A DNA stretch of 64,000 nt from Pyrrhosoma nymphula (Eukaryota; Arthropoda; Insecta; Odonata; Coenagrionidae). The notes under the pieces were generated by a model, which saw nothing but the letters and a program-made list of their open reading frames with translations, made no database searches and was not told the DNA's origin. This document shows, one piece after another, positions 45,855-58,014 of this stretch (its first letter is position 1; every line of letters begins with the position of its first letter). The position numbers and the translations under genes were made by a program. The stretch spans positions 89,835,848 through 89,899,847 of the forward strand of contig OY754334.1 in the NCBI GenBank assembly GCA_963573305.1, read 5' to 3'.

Positions 45855-48139
45855 GGAATCTGCAGGAGAATATTTTGAGGCAGTTTACATGAATGGGTGG
45901 GGAACATTCTGGGTATCCATAGAAGATAATGGAGGACAATGAGGACTAGGTATCGAAGAGTTATTTTTTATGTGTACCGATGTAACAAATGTGCCCACGT
46001 TTCATGCCGAAATGAAACAATCAGGGGCTGGCAATGAAGCTACTGGCAGATGAAGAATTTTATCCTTGGGACAGTTTTTAAAATAAATGGAAAGAGTTGT
46101 GTTGTCATGTAAAAAAGAGAAGGAAGCATAATTTTTTCATCTCAAATAAAATCACTCCACATTCATAAAACAATGTCTTTTGATATAAAGCTACATCTAT
46201 GATTTTCAATTCAGGTATGACACCTGAAAGAATACTAATGCCACACACATTACCATTAGTTAAAAGCCCATGCCAGCCACAAAATAATGTTAAAACATTT
46301 TTTAACAAGGGGGAGTTTAAACCAATTCATCTCGTCATAATCCCTCTATTAAGCTGCATCTTAACATCAGACAATAGCTCTAATCATGCTCCGAATATTT
46401 TACATAGATGCTGAGGCGGTAAACCTTAAAATATTTTATGCCAATATCAAGTGCTAATGTCAAATTTTAACAAATCCTTCCCAAAATTTTTTGTAATTGG
46501 TGTTTTTCCTTTATACAGTAGTTCATAATTTTACCACCATTTTTTTAAATTGTATTTTTTTAGAATATGACATACCTATGGTTTGGGAATAGTTCATGGG
46601 TTCTGGTCAACATTAACTTTGAACATATTTTTATTCCTTACCTTAATAATGGGCCAGCTTCTGCATTTTTATAGTTGATAACTTGGTGAAGACAGGTAGG
46701 GCAAAAGAATTGATCTCAATTCAGGAGTATTTCTCATTAACTCCTCTGAAAATGAGTCGTTTGAAATGCATCACTGTAGAGCACATCTACTGGTAAAATA
46801 AGTAATACTGCCTATACACGCCTGAAATAGCAACGTCTCATTAAATTTTTTTTAGTTTAAGTTTAAGTTTAAAAAAGTTTAAGAGAAATGGAAGTATAAG
46901 CTATGGCAATGATGTATTTTGATGCTATTGATGTAATAACTGCAAGCAATTAACTAACCTTCATAAAGAAAGTCTGTATCCAGTCTGTATCTTCATAGCC
47001 AACTTGTTGAGTTCTTCTGTTTTCTGTCAAACATGGGGTTGTAATTCCTTTTTATCTGTAAATTTATCTTACGCACCTATCCAAAATTTTATTTCACTCT
47101 ATCGGACGAGTTAGAATTATGGTTTTAAGAAAACCATTTGAAAAAATGCAATTACAAGTACATGTATAGGAAAATTGTCACTCACTTGGCAATCCACTAA
47201 ATAAGTACCCCACTAATGAACTGATATTTTACACTAACAAAGAGCATACCATCCTAGCAAGCAAGACTATTTCAAACAAACTTCTCAAGGTCATACCAAA
47301 AGGTGGCACCACTGCTATAACCAACCCTATTTATGCAGAGCTATTACTTATACTGTGTGAGAAAGTTACTAACCTGCAACATTAAGTGGTACCACAAACA
47401 CCCACATAACAGAGAACTTAAAGTGGTGGTGTGTTGTGGGGACAAACAGTGAAGGAATCGAAAAATGAAAGGACAATGTAATTCAACAAGTATGTAAATA
47501 ATTAATTAAAAGTACAGTCCTTATATAAGACTACCATGTGCTGTCCATCAAATAGAGAATGCTTAGATCCGTTTCCCCAGGCAACGGTTTATGCCAATGT
47601 CTTCAAATGCATGCAAAATCCAAGGATTGAAAAGTAGCCCAACTTGGGGGCCTGAAGGAGACCAAAGAGTCCCGAAAGCTGTCTCCTTAAAAACTTGAGT
47701 CCTCTTAAAAACCTAAAAACTCAATTCCTAATTGAATTCCCAAATGCTACAACCTTTCAGATTGGCTTCACTATCTATCACAAAAATTTACACCAAAACT
47801 TTTTTTTAGATGATGTATAGAGCGAACAAACGTATTTCCAATTCACAATGTTATTAGTTTCAACTCAGAGATTTCTTAGTATCTTACTGAAATGATCTCT
47901 GATGCATTTTAAAGAGTGCAAAAGGAATGAAAACTCGATAACATTTTCAACGTGAGAGAGCAATGAATTAGGAGCAGAGGATTTTCCAATACAGAGCAGC
48001 AAATATATGCATACAATTAAAAAAATCTGCTGTAAAATATTCAAAACCTTAAGTAAATTCCATATCAAATTTTTTATGTATCAAGGATGAAGAATCACTT
48101 TACCCAAGAAGTGTAGCTCTCATGAAATTCAATTTAATC
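45855..48139. other. Stretch without recognised genes
   Basis: AT-rich, without clear coding or repeat structure. Confidence 0.4.
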
Positions 48140-48388
48140 TGAGAATAAAAGAATAAAACTGTTTAAAACTTGGCAATGTCCACTGGATTTATTGTAGGTA
48201 CAACGTGTTTTGACGCTTAGCGCCATCATCAGGTACAAACATTTTTGGAAAATTTCAGTCCTATATATGTGTGCGGGGAAGGAAGGGGAGGTTGAAGGGA
48301 GAGGGAGGGAGGAAGGTTTCATTGTGAAAGTGGGTGGGGGAGGGAATATGGGGATGGGGGGGAATTTTTTAACGGCTACGAAAGGTCC

Positions 48389-48892
48389 TTGGTTGACAAG
48401 ATACTCAATAAAATAAGAAAGAAAGCAGCCCTCACTTCCATAACTAAGCTCCACAGTGAACTGGTGATTAAGAAATGGGTGAGACTCCCGTTCGTAGGGA
48501 AGTATTCATATGACGCAGCAAATTGCTTCCCTAAAGACATATACAATACAGGTTTCTATGTTCCCAACACCCTGAAATCCAATTGCCAAAAAACGTTTGA
48601 TCAAATTGAACACCTGTCAAAATCTGGTATTTACGAAATAAAGTGTGAAGGTTGTGACTGTGAGTATGTGGGGCAGACTGGGAGGAACTTTAGAGTACGG
48701 GCAGATGAACACAAGAGGTGCTTCTTAAACAAGGACATCAGATCTATAATCCCTAAACACTTCATCAACGAAGGCCACCATTGCAACTTCACCCCCAAGA
48801 TCCTGTGGCTCGAGGGAAAAGGACGACGCCTTGACGCTCTTGAGAAATGGAAAATAATTAGAAGAAGAAAACAGGGTCAAACTAATGAATGA
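48389..48892 (+). pseudogene. GIY-YIG endonuclease of a Penelope-like element
   Basis: The 167-codon frame contains YVPNTLKSNCQKTFDQIEHL, then SGIYEIKCEGCDCEYVGQTG, then RNFRVRADEHKRCFLNKD, then PKHFINEGHHCNF. GIYEI...EYVGQTGR is the GIY-YIG core, with a Cys-rich insert (CEGCDC) typical of Penelope endonucleases; VRADEHKR carries the Arg and His positions and HFINEGH follows. The reading frame is open from an upstream point to the TGA, so this domain is intact even though the reverse transcriptase is missing. It differs clearly from the copy at 26074, so it is a second PLE family. Confidence 0.85.
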
Positions 48893-49095
48893 TATTGAAT
48901 TTGTGAACCATTCCCCCATCCTTTCCCTACCTACATAGACCTTAGTCAAAAATTCCCCCTTCTCCCTCCCCCCCCCCTCTTCCCCCCCTCCACCCACTCT
49001 CACAATGAAACCTTCCTCCCTACCCCCTCCCTCCCTTCAACCTCCCCTTTCTCCCCCGCACACATATATAGGACTGAAATTTTCCAAAAATGTTT

Positions 49096-49134
49096 GTACC
49101 TGATGATGGCGCTTAGCGTCGAAACGCGTTGTAC
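49096..49134 (+). ncRNA. Hammerhead-like core in the right PLE arm
   Basis: CTGATGA (49100-49106), a GGCGC-TTA-GCGTC stem, GAAAC (49121-49125), a palindromic ACGCGT stem III and a GTT site before GTAC, which pairs with GTAC at 49096. An extra U precedes stem II. The left arm (minus, 48232-48207) has the same layout but reads AAAAC instead of GAAAC, which removes the invariant G12. Confidence 0.45.
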
Positions 49135-49184
49135 CTACAATAAATCCAGTGGACATTGCCAAGTTTTAAACAGTTTTATTCTCT

Positions 49185-51370
49185 TAACAAAATGTCCCAC
49201 AACATCTCGCCGGACTTCTTTGAGTTTATTCAATTTAATCTATTCATTGTGGATGATATGACATTTTGGACAGCTTTCAATTCTCCACTAATCAGCATCC
49301 TTCCCACTACCACATGATGTGCTTCGTTTCTGGATTCGACGATACATATGTTTTGAATTTTGTTTTACTGAAACTTTCTGCATTTTTGCAATAGTTTAGG
49401 TGAGTTAAAAAATATTGAAAGTGGTTTATTTTTTCCTTCACTATGCAAGAGTGTTTGTAGTCCTTTTTTACCATGCACACTGTGGAATATTAATTTCAAT
49501 TACCCCATTTTTTTATTTATTTGTAAGATTTTGTGTGTAGTACTTTAAATAGTACTGAGAGTAAAAATTGTCGACATAAAATGCCCTAACCTCCATTCAC
49601 AAGTCCCATAGTCAGCTGTAGAACTACCTCTTCGAGTGTGCCCTTTTTGGCCTTTTCCAGGATTCTCACCTTTACCAGAATATATCTTCATCCTTTAAGT
49701 GTATGCTTCAGGTGTACACAACTTAAGAGCATTTTACTTCATATTTGTGAGCCTTTCCTGGGATGCACTGACGGAAATGTAACCTGCCCCACTGAGGTAC
49801 CATTGATTCATCTATTACAATTCTTTCCCCAAAAGTAGCAGTTGATTGAAAACACTTGCATATAACATCAAACTAAGGTTTATCTTAGCCAACCTATTTT
49901 CTGTTGTAGAAACTGTCATTACACGCAAGAATACATAGGAAGCAAAGAGCTAAAAATAGGTCAATGAGATGCATTCGTCTAAAATATATTTCAGGGTGCA
50001 GCTTCGAGGTGTAGACCGCCGCACAGGAAAAATAACACCTCTACAAAAAACAGAAAGCCTCTAGAACACAGTTGATAAAAGTAATAAAATAAGTAGCAAG
50101 GAGAAATAAACATGGATTTCCCATGAGCATATGCAAAACAGGTTTTACGCCTGAAGCATTGTCCTCAAATGGATGGGGATTCCCTCCCTACCAACCCTTT
50201 GCAGTGAGTGTCACAGCCGCAGCTGACTGTATGCGTGGCCAAACTGCATATCCCAGTCCTTTCTCCTCTCACTGGGAGTTTTCCAGTCTGCCAGGTCCCC
50301 TTTCCCACAATATGCAACTTGGGATCTCCAGGCTCTCACACTGAAAGTATCCATTGTTACCTGGCTCCCTGTCCCGATGCTTTCGTGGCCAGAATCCTCT
50401 GTGTGGCAGGGGTGATGACCAAAGGTCTCCATTGTTCCTCGGTGGTTGCCGATGCCAAGGCCAGGGTCATCTACAACTGGGTCTGGAGACCTGACCAGTG
50501 GGAATTTCAGCTATTTTTTCCCCAAAATATTATGCTGCCACCATCCTGGTACTCTCCACTGAGAGTATCCCAGGATTTGTAACAAAGGACCTAGATGACC
50601 GGCGATTAGCTCTTGTGTCAATACCCAGTATTGAGTGAACGGTGGGGAAGACCGACAAGGATTTGAAAATGTGAGAAAGACTTTTTGGAAATTTTCCGTG
50701 CCCGTAAATAAACGATAGCTGCCGGCAAAATAATTCTGAACTCCCAAAAATAACATACTTACGGAAAAATATAGTTGACAGGGGTTGGGAAGAAGTAACA
50801 TAGGGAATGGTATTGCTGTCACGGCATCATGGATGCCATGCATTACCGGCATCCTCAACAAACACTTGGCTGGGAAAGCAGAAGGTGAAAACACTCAATA
50901 ATCCTGAGCCTTCATACACGAAAAGAGGTCAAGTGGGAGGATATTTTCCGCTTGAAGCTCAAGAAAGATACATCTTTTGTTAATCAGATTCCAAAGTTCG
51001 GCATATGAATTTATGCTAGGCGTGGTTGCATATACCACAGGAGAAAATAATGTTAAATTCGTCCTAAGTATTTTATTTTTTGATAACTTACAGAAAGATG
51101 AATCGAGAGCATCCAAACATATTAGACGAATACATAAACGCATCACTGGTCTTGAAAAGAATGTAAGGAAAAATTATCCTCTCAAAAGTAAAATTTGATC
51201 TATGAGGTTGCATACCTACTAGGGGCATTGTTTAAAAAATAATCATGAACAAATGCGTTCCACTCCCCAAAAGTATAAAAATGATAATGCTCTGGTTATA
51301 GGAAACTTTGATTACATAAAAAAACTGAAAATTCATAATTTTTCATGAAAATTTACACCCTTGGGAATTG
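49185..51370. other. Stretch without recognised genes
   Basis: A moderately GC-rich part at 50120-50600 has overlapping open frames on both strands with no domain I know; it may be an unrecognised repeat. The rest is AT-rich. Confidence 0.35.
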
Positions 51371-53480
51371 TCTACAAAAAAAGGCCTACGTTGCGAGCGT
51401 GTTGAAGTCTGCTCTCTTCCACAAATCAGGAATTTCATTTTCTTCTGGTCCATCTTCACATTGTTACCTTGAAGTACTCCATAACCTTCAAGTGCTTGTG
51501 GGTCTTCTGGCTTCTATGCTTTGACTTTGATGTCATCCGTGAAAAAAATCATTTGATTTCTTCTCCATTCACCTAATTCCTTAATAGATTCCCATTTCTT
51601 AGACTTCATTGACTGCTAATTTCAGATACATGTTGAAAAGTGCCAGTGAAAGGTTGCATCCTCTTTGACTCCTTTGTTAATTTTTTCTACTTGTCTTCCA
51701 TCTATCTTTGTCATTGTGGTGACCCAGTTATTAAGAGAGTTGGCTGATAATTCACCTGTATTCATGATCAATACCTATTCTTTCAACCAATTTAAGCATC
51801 TTCCATTCCATATAGCCAAAAGCCTTCTCCAAGTTATTGAATGCCACCTACATTAGTTGACATGTATCATCTTTTCCTTGAGAATTCCAAGACAGAGTAT
51901 AGCTTCTCTACGTCCTCTGTTCATCCTGGATCTGAATTGGTAGTCTGAGAGGTTTTCATTGATCATTTCCTCTGTCATTTGCCTGATTATTCATGTACTT
52001 AGGACCCACGTGATGGCAAGCTCAGAATTCTGTGGTCCTCACATCTCTTGGTCCTCATTTAGTTTAGCCTCGCAATCATTATACTCTTCTCAAAATTCTC
52101 CATTGTCTTTCTACTGCTGCGGCTACCTTTGCTTATCCCAAATAGGTATTCTTAAGCAGAACTACCAAGTGCCTAAATGATTTCTCCATTTATATTGTCA
52201 GCTCTGGAAGTCTTGATTCACTGCCCCTTTCAATTTTCTCCAAACAATAGCAGGGCCATGTTCATCTTCGACCACCTTCTCCTCTTCCTCAATCAGTCCA
52301 TCCTCCAGTAGATCTGGTCCTTCATACAGCTTTCCTATGAATTCATTCCATCTTATGCCTAACTTCTTGCTCTATTATCATCTTCTGATTCGCATTAGGA
52401 TATTATTGGACTTAATCTTTATAACTGCGAAGTATTTCCTCATGATGTCATATTCTAAGTATTTCCCTGGGCAAGGGCCTAGCCATGTTGACACACCGGT
52501 TCCCATAAGATCACCTAAGTTAAGCAATGTTGGGCCCGGACAGTGGTTGGATGGGTGGCCCTCCTCTATGCCTCTACTGAGGTGGATGGAGGGGTGACAC
52601 TCCCTCCAGACCTATACCGAGAGGCTGGAGGGAGATACACCCAGAGCAGGAAGGTAGGAGAGAGGACTCCTTCCATACCTGTACCAGGAAGGTTGGGGGT
52701 GGTGCCTCCTTCATACCCCTACCATGGTGCTCTTGTGCCTTGTCTGCAAGTGGTAGCCAGGTTAAATGTGGGCACAATGGACCAAAAGGAGTGAGTGCCA
52801 GGAGGGCTCCAGAAAGCCCTCGCCCACCCATATAATCTAGTATTTCCCTTCTTCAAGTTGTATCGATTTCCTCAGGGCAGCATTCAATCCAATCTTCCTA
52901 GGTCTTCTTGAATATCCTTATTATTAGATTCTTCAGCTTCTCGCACTAGGCTGCCCCATCTTCATTTCTTGGGTTCTTGTATTTTCTTCTTTTGCCAATA
53001 AGAAATATGATATCAGTAATGATACATGGCCGCATTGTCACTGCTTTATAGCTCACAATTGTTAAGTTAACGACTTAAGTTACTCTCCTGCAACTTCGGC
53101 AATTGCCTTCATCACTACACTGCATATCTTACTTCTGAGATACTGGATTTTCTTTCCTCCAGTTTTTTAACAATTGCTGTGTTAAATTTTTCCCAGATGT
53201 TTTTACTGCAGGTATTGCTTGTCCTCAATCTTGGTGGTTTCTTCAACCTTTTTAAATTTTAGACAGCTATTCATAACCACTAGATTATGGTCACTACTTA
53301 CATCTGTGCCAGGATAGTTCTTGCATTGCCTCACTCGGTTCCAGTGCATCTCTCTGACAAGTATTCCACTATTCAAGCCTATTAAGATTATCGCTCTCTC
53401 CACGCATCTTCTCTGAGCATCTTCTGCGTTCATGATACCCAAAAAGTGTGTTCGCTGCACCCATATTCTTCTCATTGCAG
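51371..53480 (-). pseudogene. Non-LTR retrotransposon (LINE), degenerate, split by a SINE
   Basis: From high to low coordinates the minus strand gives the end of an APE endonuclease (NRVRQCKNYPGTDVSSDHNL), a linker, RWNEFIGKLYEGPDLLEDGL, then reverse-transcriptase pieces IRQMTEEMINENLSDYQFRS, REAILCLGILKEKMI, and GCNLSLALFNMYLKLAVNEV. The order and the SDHNLVV, YQF-x-GR and GC-LS-LFN-Y motifs fit the LINE also seen at 62700-64000. Stops and frameshifts are many. Confidence 0.8.
52468..52839 (+). mobile_element. 5S rRNA-derived SINE (copy 2) with target duplication
   Basis: It starts GGGCAAGGGCCTAGCCATGT, then CACCGGTTCCCATAAGATCA and CCTAAGTTAAGCAATGTTGG, GCCCGGACAGTGG and TTGGATGGGTGGCC: the 5S rRNA order with box A and a box C-like block. 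A 280-bp tail unrelated to 5S follows. A perfect 10-bp duplication AGTATTTCCC flanks it (52458-52467, 52840-52849), as expected of LINE-driven insertion. It interrupts the LINE at 51371-53480. Confidence 0.9.
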
Positions 53481-54070
53481 AATTCTACCAGTCATATTTA
53501 CCCTTGGTATTTCATTTTCCGAGCCTAAACTATAACACTAAACTGCTTCCCTTGCCCTCCCTCGCCTAAAACTGCGTTCCGACCGCCCATATAGGTTCTT
53601 CTTTCCCTTTACTGCGCTAAGGACTTATTCCAGTCGTTAATATTCTGATATTTCTACTAATGCATACATACCTTGCTTGCATATATGCTTGTACATCAAC
53701 TTCTTCTTCTGTATGGTTGGACGTAAGCTTGTAGACCTGGACTTCAGCTGCATCAGGAGACTCTTAGTACAGCCTCGTCGATAGTTCTCTTTTGATCCAA
53801 TGCCAATTTGATATCACTCTTCTTCCCCATTTTTTACTTAAGTTGCCCAATCCAGCAGAAGCGTTCTTCTCCGGATTATTTCACTGACTCCTTGGATGTC
53901 TATTACCAGCCAAATTTTTCCATCTTCTCTTTTGCCCACTCATTTCAAGGGACCTCACTCTAAGAAAAAATTCAATATCAATAATATTCAATAAAACTGT
54001 AGAAATGCTATACCTAAAAGTCATATACCGACTCCCTGTTAAACACACATCACCATAGTCATGATATCAT
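53481..54070. other. Upstream of RpL31, nothing recognised
   Basis: No gene or repeat signal. Confidence 0.4.
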
Positions 54071-54216
54071 TGAAATAAGAACTTCAAGAAGAGAACAGTT
54101 GACAAGCAAATTTAAACTCAAGATTAATTCAAATTGTCAATGAAAGCAGAGGAAGAAATTCCTCTGCTTTCGTGACAATTTGGATTAATCTTTGCTTTAA
54201 ACTGAAATAAGAACTT
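54071..54216. repeat. Hairpin element between 14-bp direct repeats
   Basis: TGAAATAAGAACTT at 54071-54084 and 54203-54216 flanks a foldback whose arms AGATTAATTCAAATTGTCA...AAAGCAGAGGA pair with the second half; the loop is a few bases. It ends 180 bp before the RpL31 start region. Confidence 0.8.
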
Positions 54217-54397
54217 ACTTAAAATGAACGAATCTCAAATAATAATATCACTAATAATTTTGAAGACGCTGAAAATTACATTCGTGGTCCAGAGGTTTAC
54301 TTTGCAACGATATTACTAACTTTTGTATCATCCGCTAATAGGGCGGTAAGAAACAAAATACAAACGATTTTCACTGGATAGGTGGCAGGCGCTTCGC

Positions 54398-54438
54398 AAC
54401 TGTTCTTCAAGTAACGTGGAAACGTGAGAGGTCGACGC
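54398..54438 (+). promoter_or_regulatory. RpL31 5' UTR exon and start region
   Basis: A pyrimidine-rich start (CTGTTCTTC near 54400) leads into a short non-coding exon ending GTCGACGC|GTAAGT at 54438. It would splice to the acceptor at 54655, one base before the ATG. A short TOP-type leader with an intron just before the start codon is common in ribosomal protein genes. The start site is inferred from motifs only. Confidence 0.55.
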
Positions 54439-54656
54439 GTAAGTACAACTTTGAAATCCTTAATCATCCTTTATTATTTCGCGTTAAAACTTAGAGTTTT
54501 ACATGTAATTCTAATTTTGTAATCCCTCATTGATTGTTTATTGAAATACTTTCTTCGTCGACCGGAGTTAAGAGTCATATGACTGGAATTATTTTCTCGA
54601 TGTAGTGTAGCACGTTGTGTTTACTATTTATAAGGAAACTACCTTTTTATTTTAGA

Positions 54657-55953
54657 ATGGCGAAGCCCAAAGGAGATAAGAAAGGCAAATCTGCCATAAA
54701 TGAGGTTGTAACACGAGAGTACACCATTAATCTTCACAAGAGGTTGCACGGCGTTGGCTTCAAGAAGCGGGCGCCGCGCGCTATTAAGGAAATACGCAAG
54801 TTTGCTGTTAAACAAATGGGAACCCCAGATGTTCGAGTAGATACCAGGCTGAATAAGCAAGTTTGGTCCAAGGGTATCAGGTAAGAAATCAGTAGGTGTA
54901 AGGAGTGTTCGGTCATGTTCTCGTTCGAGTGGTTGTTGATGTAGCAGACTCATATTCCTACTGCATCCTGTTCATCATTTTAATGCTCGGTGCAGCTTGT
55001 TAGGTTGACACAACTTTTAAGATATCATTTCGTTGACTCCCCATTCCTCGTCTCATAATGTTATTGAAATCTTTCGTTAGTGTAGCATGAGAACTTGGTC
55101 ATTAAATATTACAAATATCTTTTCGCGATGGAAATTTGAAGATTATTCAATAACGTTTCTTATATATTCTATTCCTTTAAATGAGTGGAGCTGACCGGTA
55201 AATCCAGTTATATTTTCTCAAGGTTTTGCAGTCATAAAGCGCCTAATGACCGAACACTGTTCTCCCCAGAATTTTTCAATAGGCTCTATAATTAGCGGCC
55301 GTGTTATATAAAATGTTGCTCTATATTTGCCTGCATCAATTAGCCGGATGGTCTGTGGAACTAGTTACTCGGCGACCAGATATAGGTTTTGCGAGAACGA
55401 CTATACAGTCCTGCAACATCTTCACCTGGGTTGCGTCCAATGTGAATGTTACTGCAGTGTACGGATGTAGATGTAGCACTTGAATGATTATCAACAGTGT
55501 AGACTTAATATACCAACCATGATCAGTTATTAATGCCCTTCACAAGTAAAATAGTGGAGTGGGTAGGTGTCCTTTATTGAACGCCAGGAGTAAAAGAACA
55601 TTTTGCTATTTCATACTTTTATTCCTAGTCAACTCCTCTTTTTGCCATTTTATGTCAAAATAGGAATTTTAAAATAAAATTTAATGTTTCTCGAGGGTGA
55701 TGATGTAAGGGTCCTCTCTTGTGATTGTTGGGTGCATTTCTGAATAGGATATCTAGGTTGAATTTTTAAACGGATGATGAAATAGATTTCTTTTTTCCAC
55801 AGGAATGTACCTTTCCGTATGCGTGTCCGACTCTCAAGAAGAAGGAATGATGATGAAGATTCTCCCAACAAATTGTATACATTGGTTACCTTTGTTCCAG
55901 TAGCTACATTTAAAGGTCTCCAAACAGAAAATGTAGACGCAAGCCAAGATTAA
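54657..55953 (+). CDS. RpL31: 60S ribosomal protein L31 (complete)
   Basis: eL31 is a large-subunit protein located near the polypeptide exit tunnel. Coding exons 54657-54880 and 55803-55953 join in phase 2 (ATC AG|G AAT) and give 124 residues plus a TAA stop, the usual insect length. Recognisable blocks are INEVVTREYTINLHKRLHG, FKKRAPRAIKEIRKFAVKQM, the L31e signature region VDTRLNKQVWSKGIR (residues 61-75), and the acidic C-terminal half with YTLVTFVPV. The start was chosen because the acceptor TTTTATTTTAG sits one base before the ATG and because the family length fits. An upstream in-frame ATG at 54615 lies inside the 5' intron. No stop or frameshift is present, so this is a working gene, not a processed copy. 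No canonical AATAAA is close behind the stop; the first clear one is at 56390. Confidence 0.97.
54881..55802 (+). other. RpL31 coding intron
   Basis: 922 nt, GTAAGA to TTTTTTCCACAG. No snoRNA or repeat could be supported inside it. Confidence 0.85.
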
Positions 55954-57243
55954 TGTGTATTTATTCCAAGAAGTAAAAATGTCCTGGAAATAAGTTTTTT
56001 ATTTCATAAATCCAATCATTCAGTCTATGAGGGGTGTGTGGCTATATTTTCTTCCTTTTTATATTTATAGCTTTTGTGTGAGCGACATGAAGCTTTTTAA
56101 ATCATTTCATGGCTATCTTCACTTTCATTTAATGTATTGTAGCTCCTCATATGACCACCAGTGAAGATTGTATTTAACTTTTATGAGCTCCTTTATTTAG
56201 TTTTCAGTTGCCTCTATCATATTTATTTAGCCTCAAGTAATCCTCCATGTAGCACTTAATGTGACTTTCCCATCTTAATCAGTTCCATCCATAACTACTT
56301 GCATAGGAATTACATAAGTTCTATTTGGTTGTTTAATTGAGCGAGTAACTTCAAAATAGTTTCTTCATTGCCAGGAATTAATGAATAGAAATAAATTTTT
56401 TTATACATATAGTGTTTAATTGGTTGTACAATTCAAGGTTTTTTAGTTTTCTGGGAGAGTCTTAGAGCCCTTCGAACTGTTCGTGAAATATGCCAAGGAG
56501 CATGAGTATTTACTAAATACGTACTAAGTTCTCAATGTCTTTCCATGATGTATGCTTAAGATTAATGAAGTCATGATCTCAAATTTGGCACCCTTAGACT
56601 TGAGGATGTAAGGGGAACAAAACCCTTTCAGTGCGAATTATTTTCTTAGAGTTTCTGTGGATTGAATAATACAGTAAGCATTCTTTTCCATGACAAGCTT
56701 CACTCATGCTGAGAGTCATCTGCCCCTGGAAAGCATACATCCATGGCTCTCTGTCTTGCGCACTGAAAAGGTTGCGTAGGCAATATTTGATAACTCAATT
56801 TTTATTACACTTTAACCGAAATGGTCAGGCATGGGATATTTACTGCATTCCTGTATTTTAAGAAAACCAATGCGAATTATGATAATCTTCGCTGTAAATT
56901 TGTCATATTTCCTTTAAAGTTCGTCCTTGTAGCTGGTGATAGAAGTCTTCACTGGTGAGGAGCAAATGGCTGACTGCCTGATTTAATTAGAGGTTCATTG
57001 TAGAATTTGGTTTTCAATTTGAAGGAAATTAAGTATTTTATCTAAGTATTTCCCTCAAGCAATTGTTGGTGGAGGTGGACAAGATTGCATTTAATTATTG
57101 TAAGAAATGAACTTTACAACTATGTAATACCACAGGCCTCCTAAGCATTGAAGGAACTTTATAGATGGGCATATTAAACTTATGCATGAGAATAGGCCCC
57201 TAAAATGGATGTCTTCTTATGTTGTAGTAAATTAGATAAATAT
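55954..57243. other. RpL31 3' UTR and intergenic sequence
   Basis: No gene or clear repeat seen. Confidence 0.4.
56390..56395 (+). terminator. Possible RpL31 polyadenylation signal
   Basis: This AATAAA is the first canonical signal after the stop and would make a 3' UTR of about 440 nt, long for a ribosomal protein gene. A non-canonical signal nearer the stop (for example around the T-rich stretch at 55990-56005) is equally possible. Confidence 0.3.
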
Positions 57244-57246
57244 TAA

Positions 57247-58014
57247 CCCTTTTGCTATGAACACTCGAAAGGTACTGCAGTAGGTTTCCTGACCAGGGAG
57301 ACTAATGCTGAAAATTTTTGTCTGTACACTTTCCCCCTTTCTGGTTCTCACAGTTACACAGCTATGTTTTGGCACCCAACGTTGGGGGTCAGGCCTTTCC
57401 CTCTGAATCTGGTAGCAGATACCTGGACCATTCATTGTATTAACACCCTCTTTGCAGCAAGAGGCCAGTCATATAATTGTTTATTCAGTGATTTTGCTAA
57501 ATATATATTTGTTGCTTTCTCGAAGAATATAAAATCAGAATTGAACTTTTCTTTTGGTGAGCATTCACAATTTTTAAGCAAAATTCAACCACCAATATTA
57601 ACTGATAACTTAATTTCAAGATATTATTGTATTGAAATGTTTATGAATTAAATCCATTATTATTGATGGACGAGTTGTTTAAAATTCGTAAATGCACAGT
57701 AATAAACAAGGGATTCATTTATAAGTCAACAATTTGAGAGTATGCAACAAATATATGTGTAATAAAACCAATAAACAGTTGACCGCAAACCCTGACCACT
57801 GGAAAGGTTGTAAACCTGTGAAGGGTTGAGCTTAACTGTCCCCGGAGTCAGAGATAATGGGGAGGTTCCCACTAAGAGGGGTTGAAAAAGGTAGGAGCTG
57901 AGTGTGACAGTATGCGAAAAATTTCTCCACAGATGCCGCACAGAGGAAGGAAATCTCTTGGTACTAAGATCAGTAGACATACATAGGAGAGAATTCTGCC
58001 ATCTCTTAAGGGTT
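57247..58014. mobile_element. Possible piggyBac-type element
   Basis: TTAACCCTTTTGC at the left and TCTTAAGGGTTAA at the right give TTAA-flanked CCCTT ends, but the inverted match stops after a few bases. No transposase is readable. Confidence 0.25.

Larger units (their letters stand above)
48140..49184 (+). mobile_element. Penelope-like element with inverted terminal repeats
   Basis: Arms of about 180-200 bp (48140-48345 and 48980-49184) are inverted copies: AAACTTGGCAATGTCCACTG against CAGTGGACATTGCCAAGTTT, the hammerhead-like block, then a purine-rich stretch against its pyrimidine-rich complement. Between them is the GIY-YIG ORF. Reverse transcriptase is absent, so this is a deletion derivative or 5'-truncated copy that joined two ends. 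It ends in TTTTATTCTC on the right, mirrored by GAGAATAAAA on the left. Confidence 0.75.

Noticed and set aside
50123..50894. Overlapping open frames of 73-127 codons on both strands
   Set aside because: No domain, no splice context, and both strands are equally open, which suggests base composition.
55695..55745. Possible C/D snoRNA in the RpL31 intron (GTGATGA and CTGA)
   Set aside because: Boxes are only about 45 nt apart, there is no terminal stem and no clear D'/C' pair.
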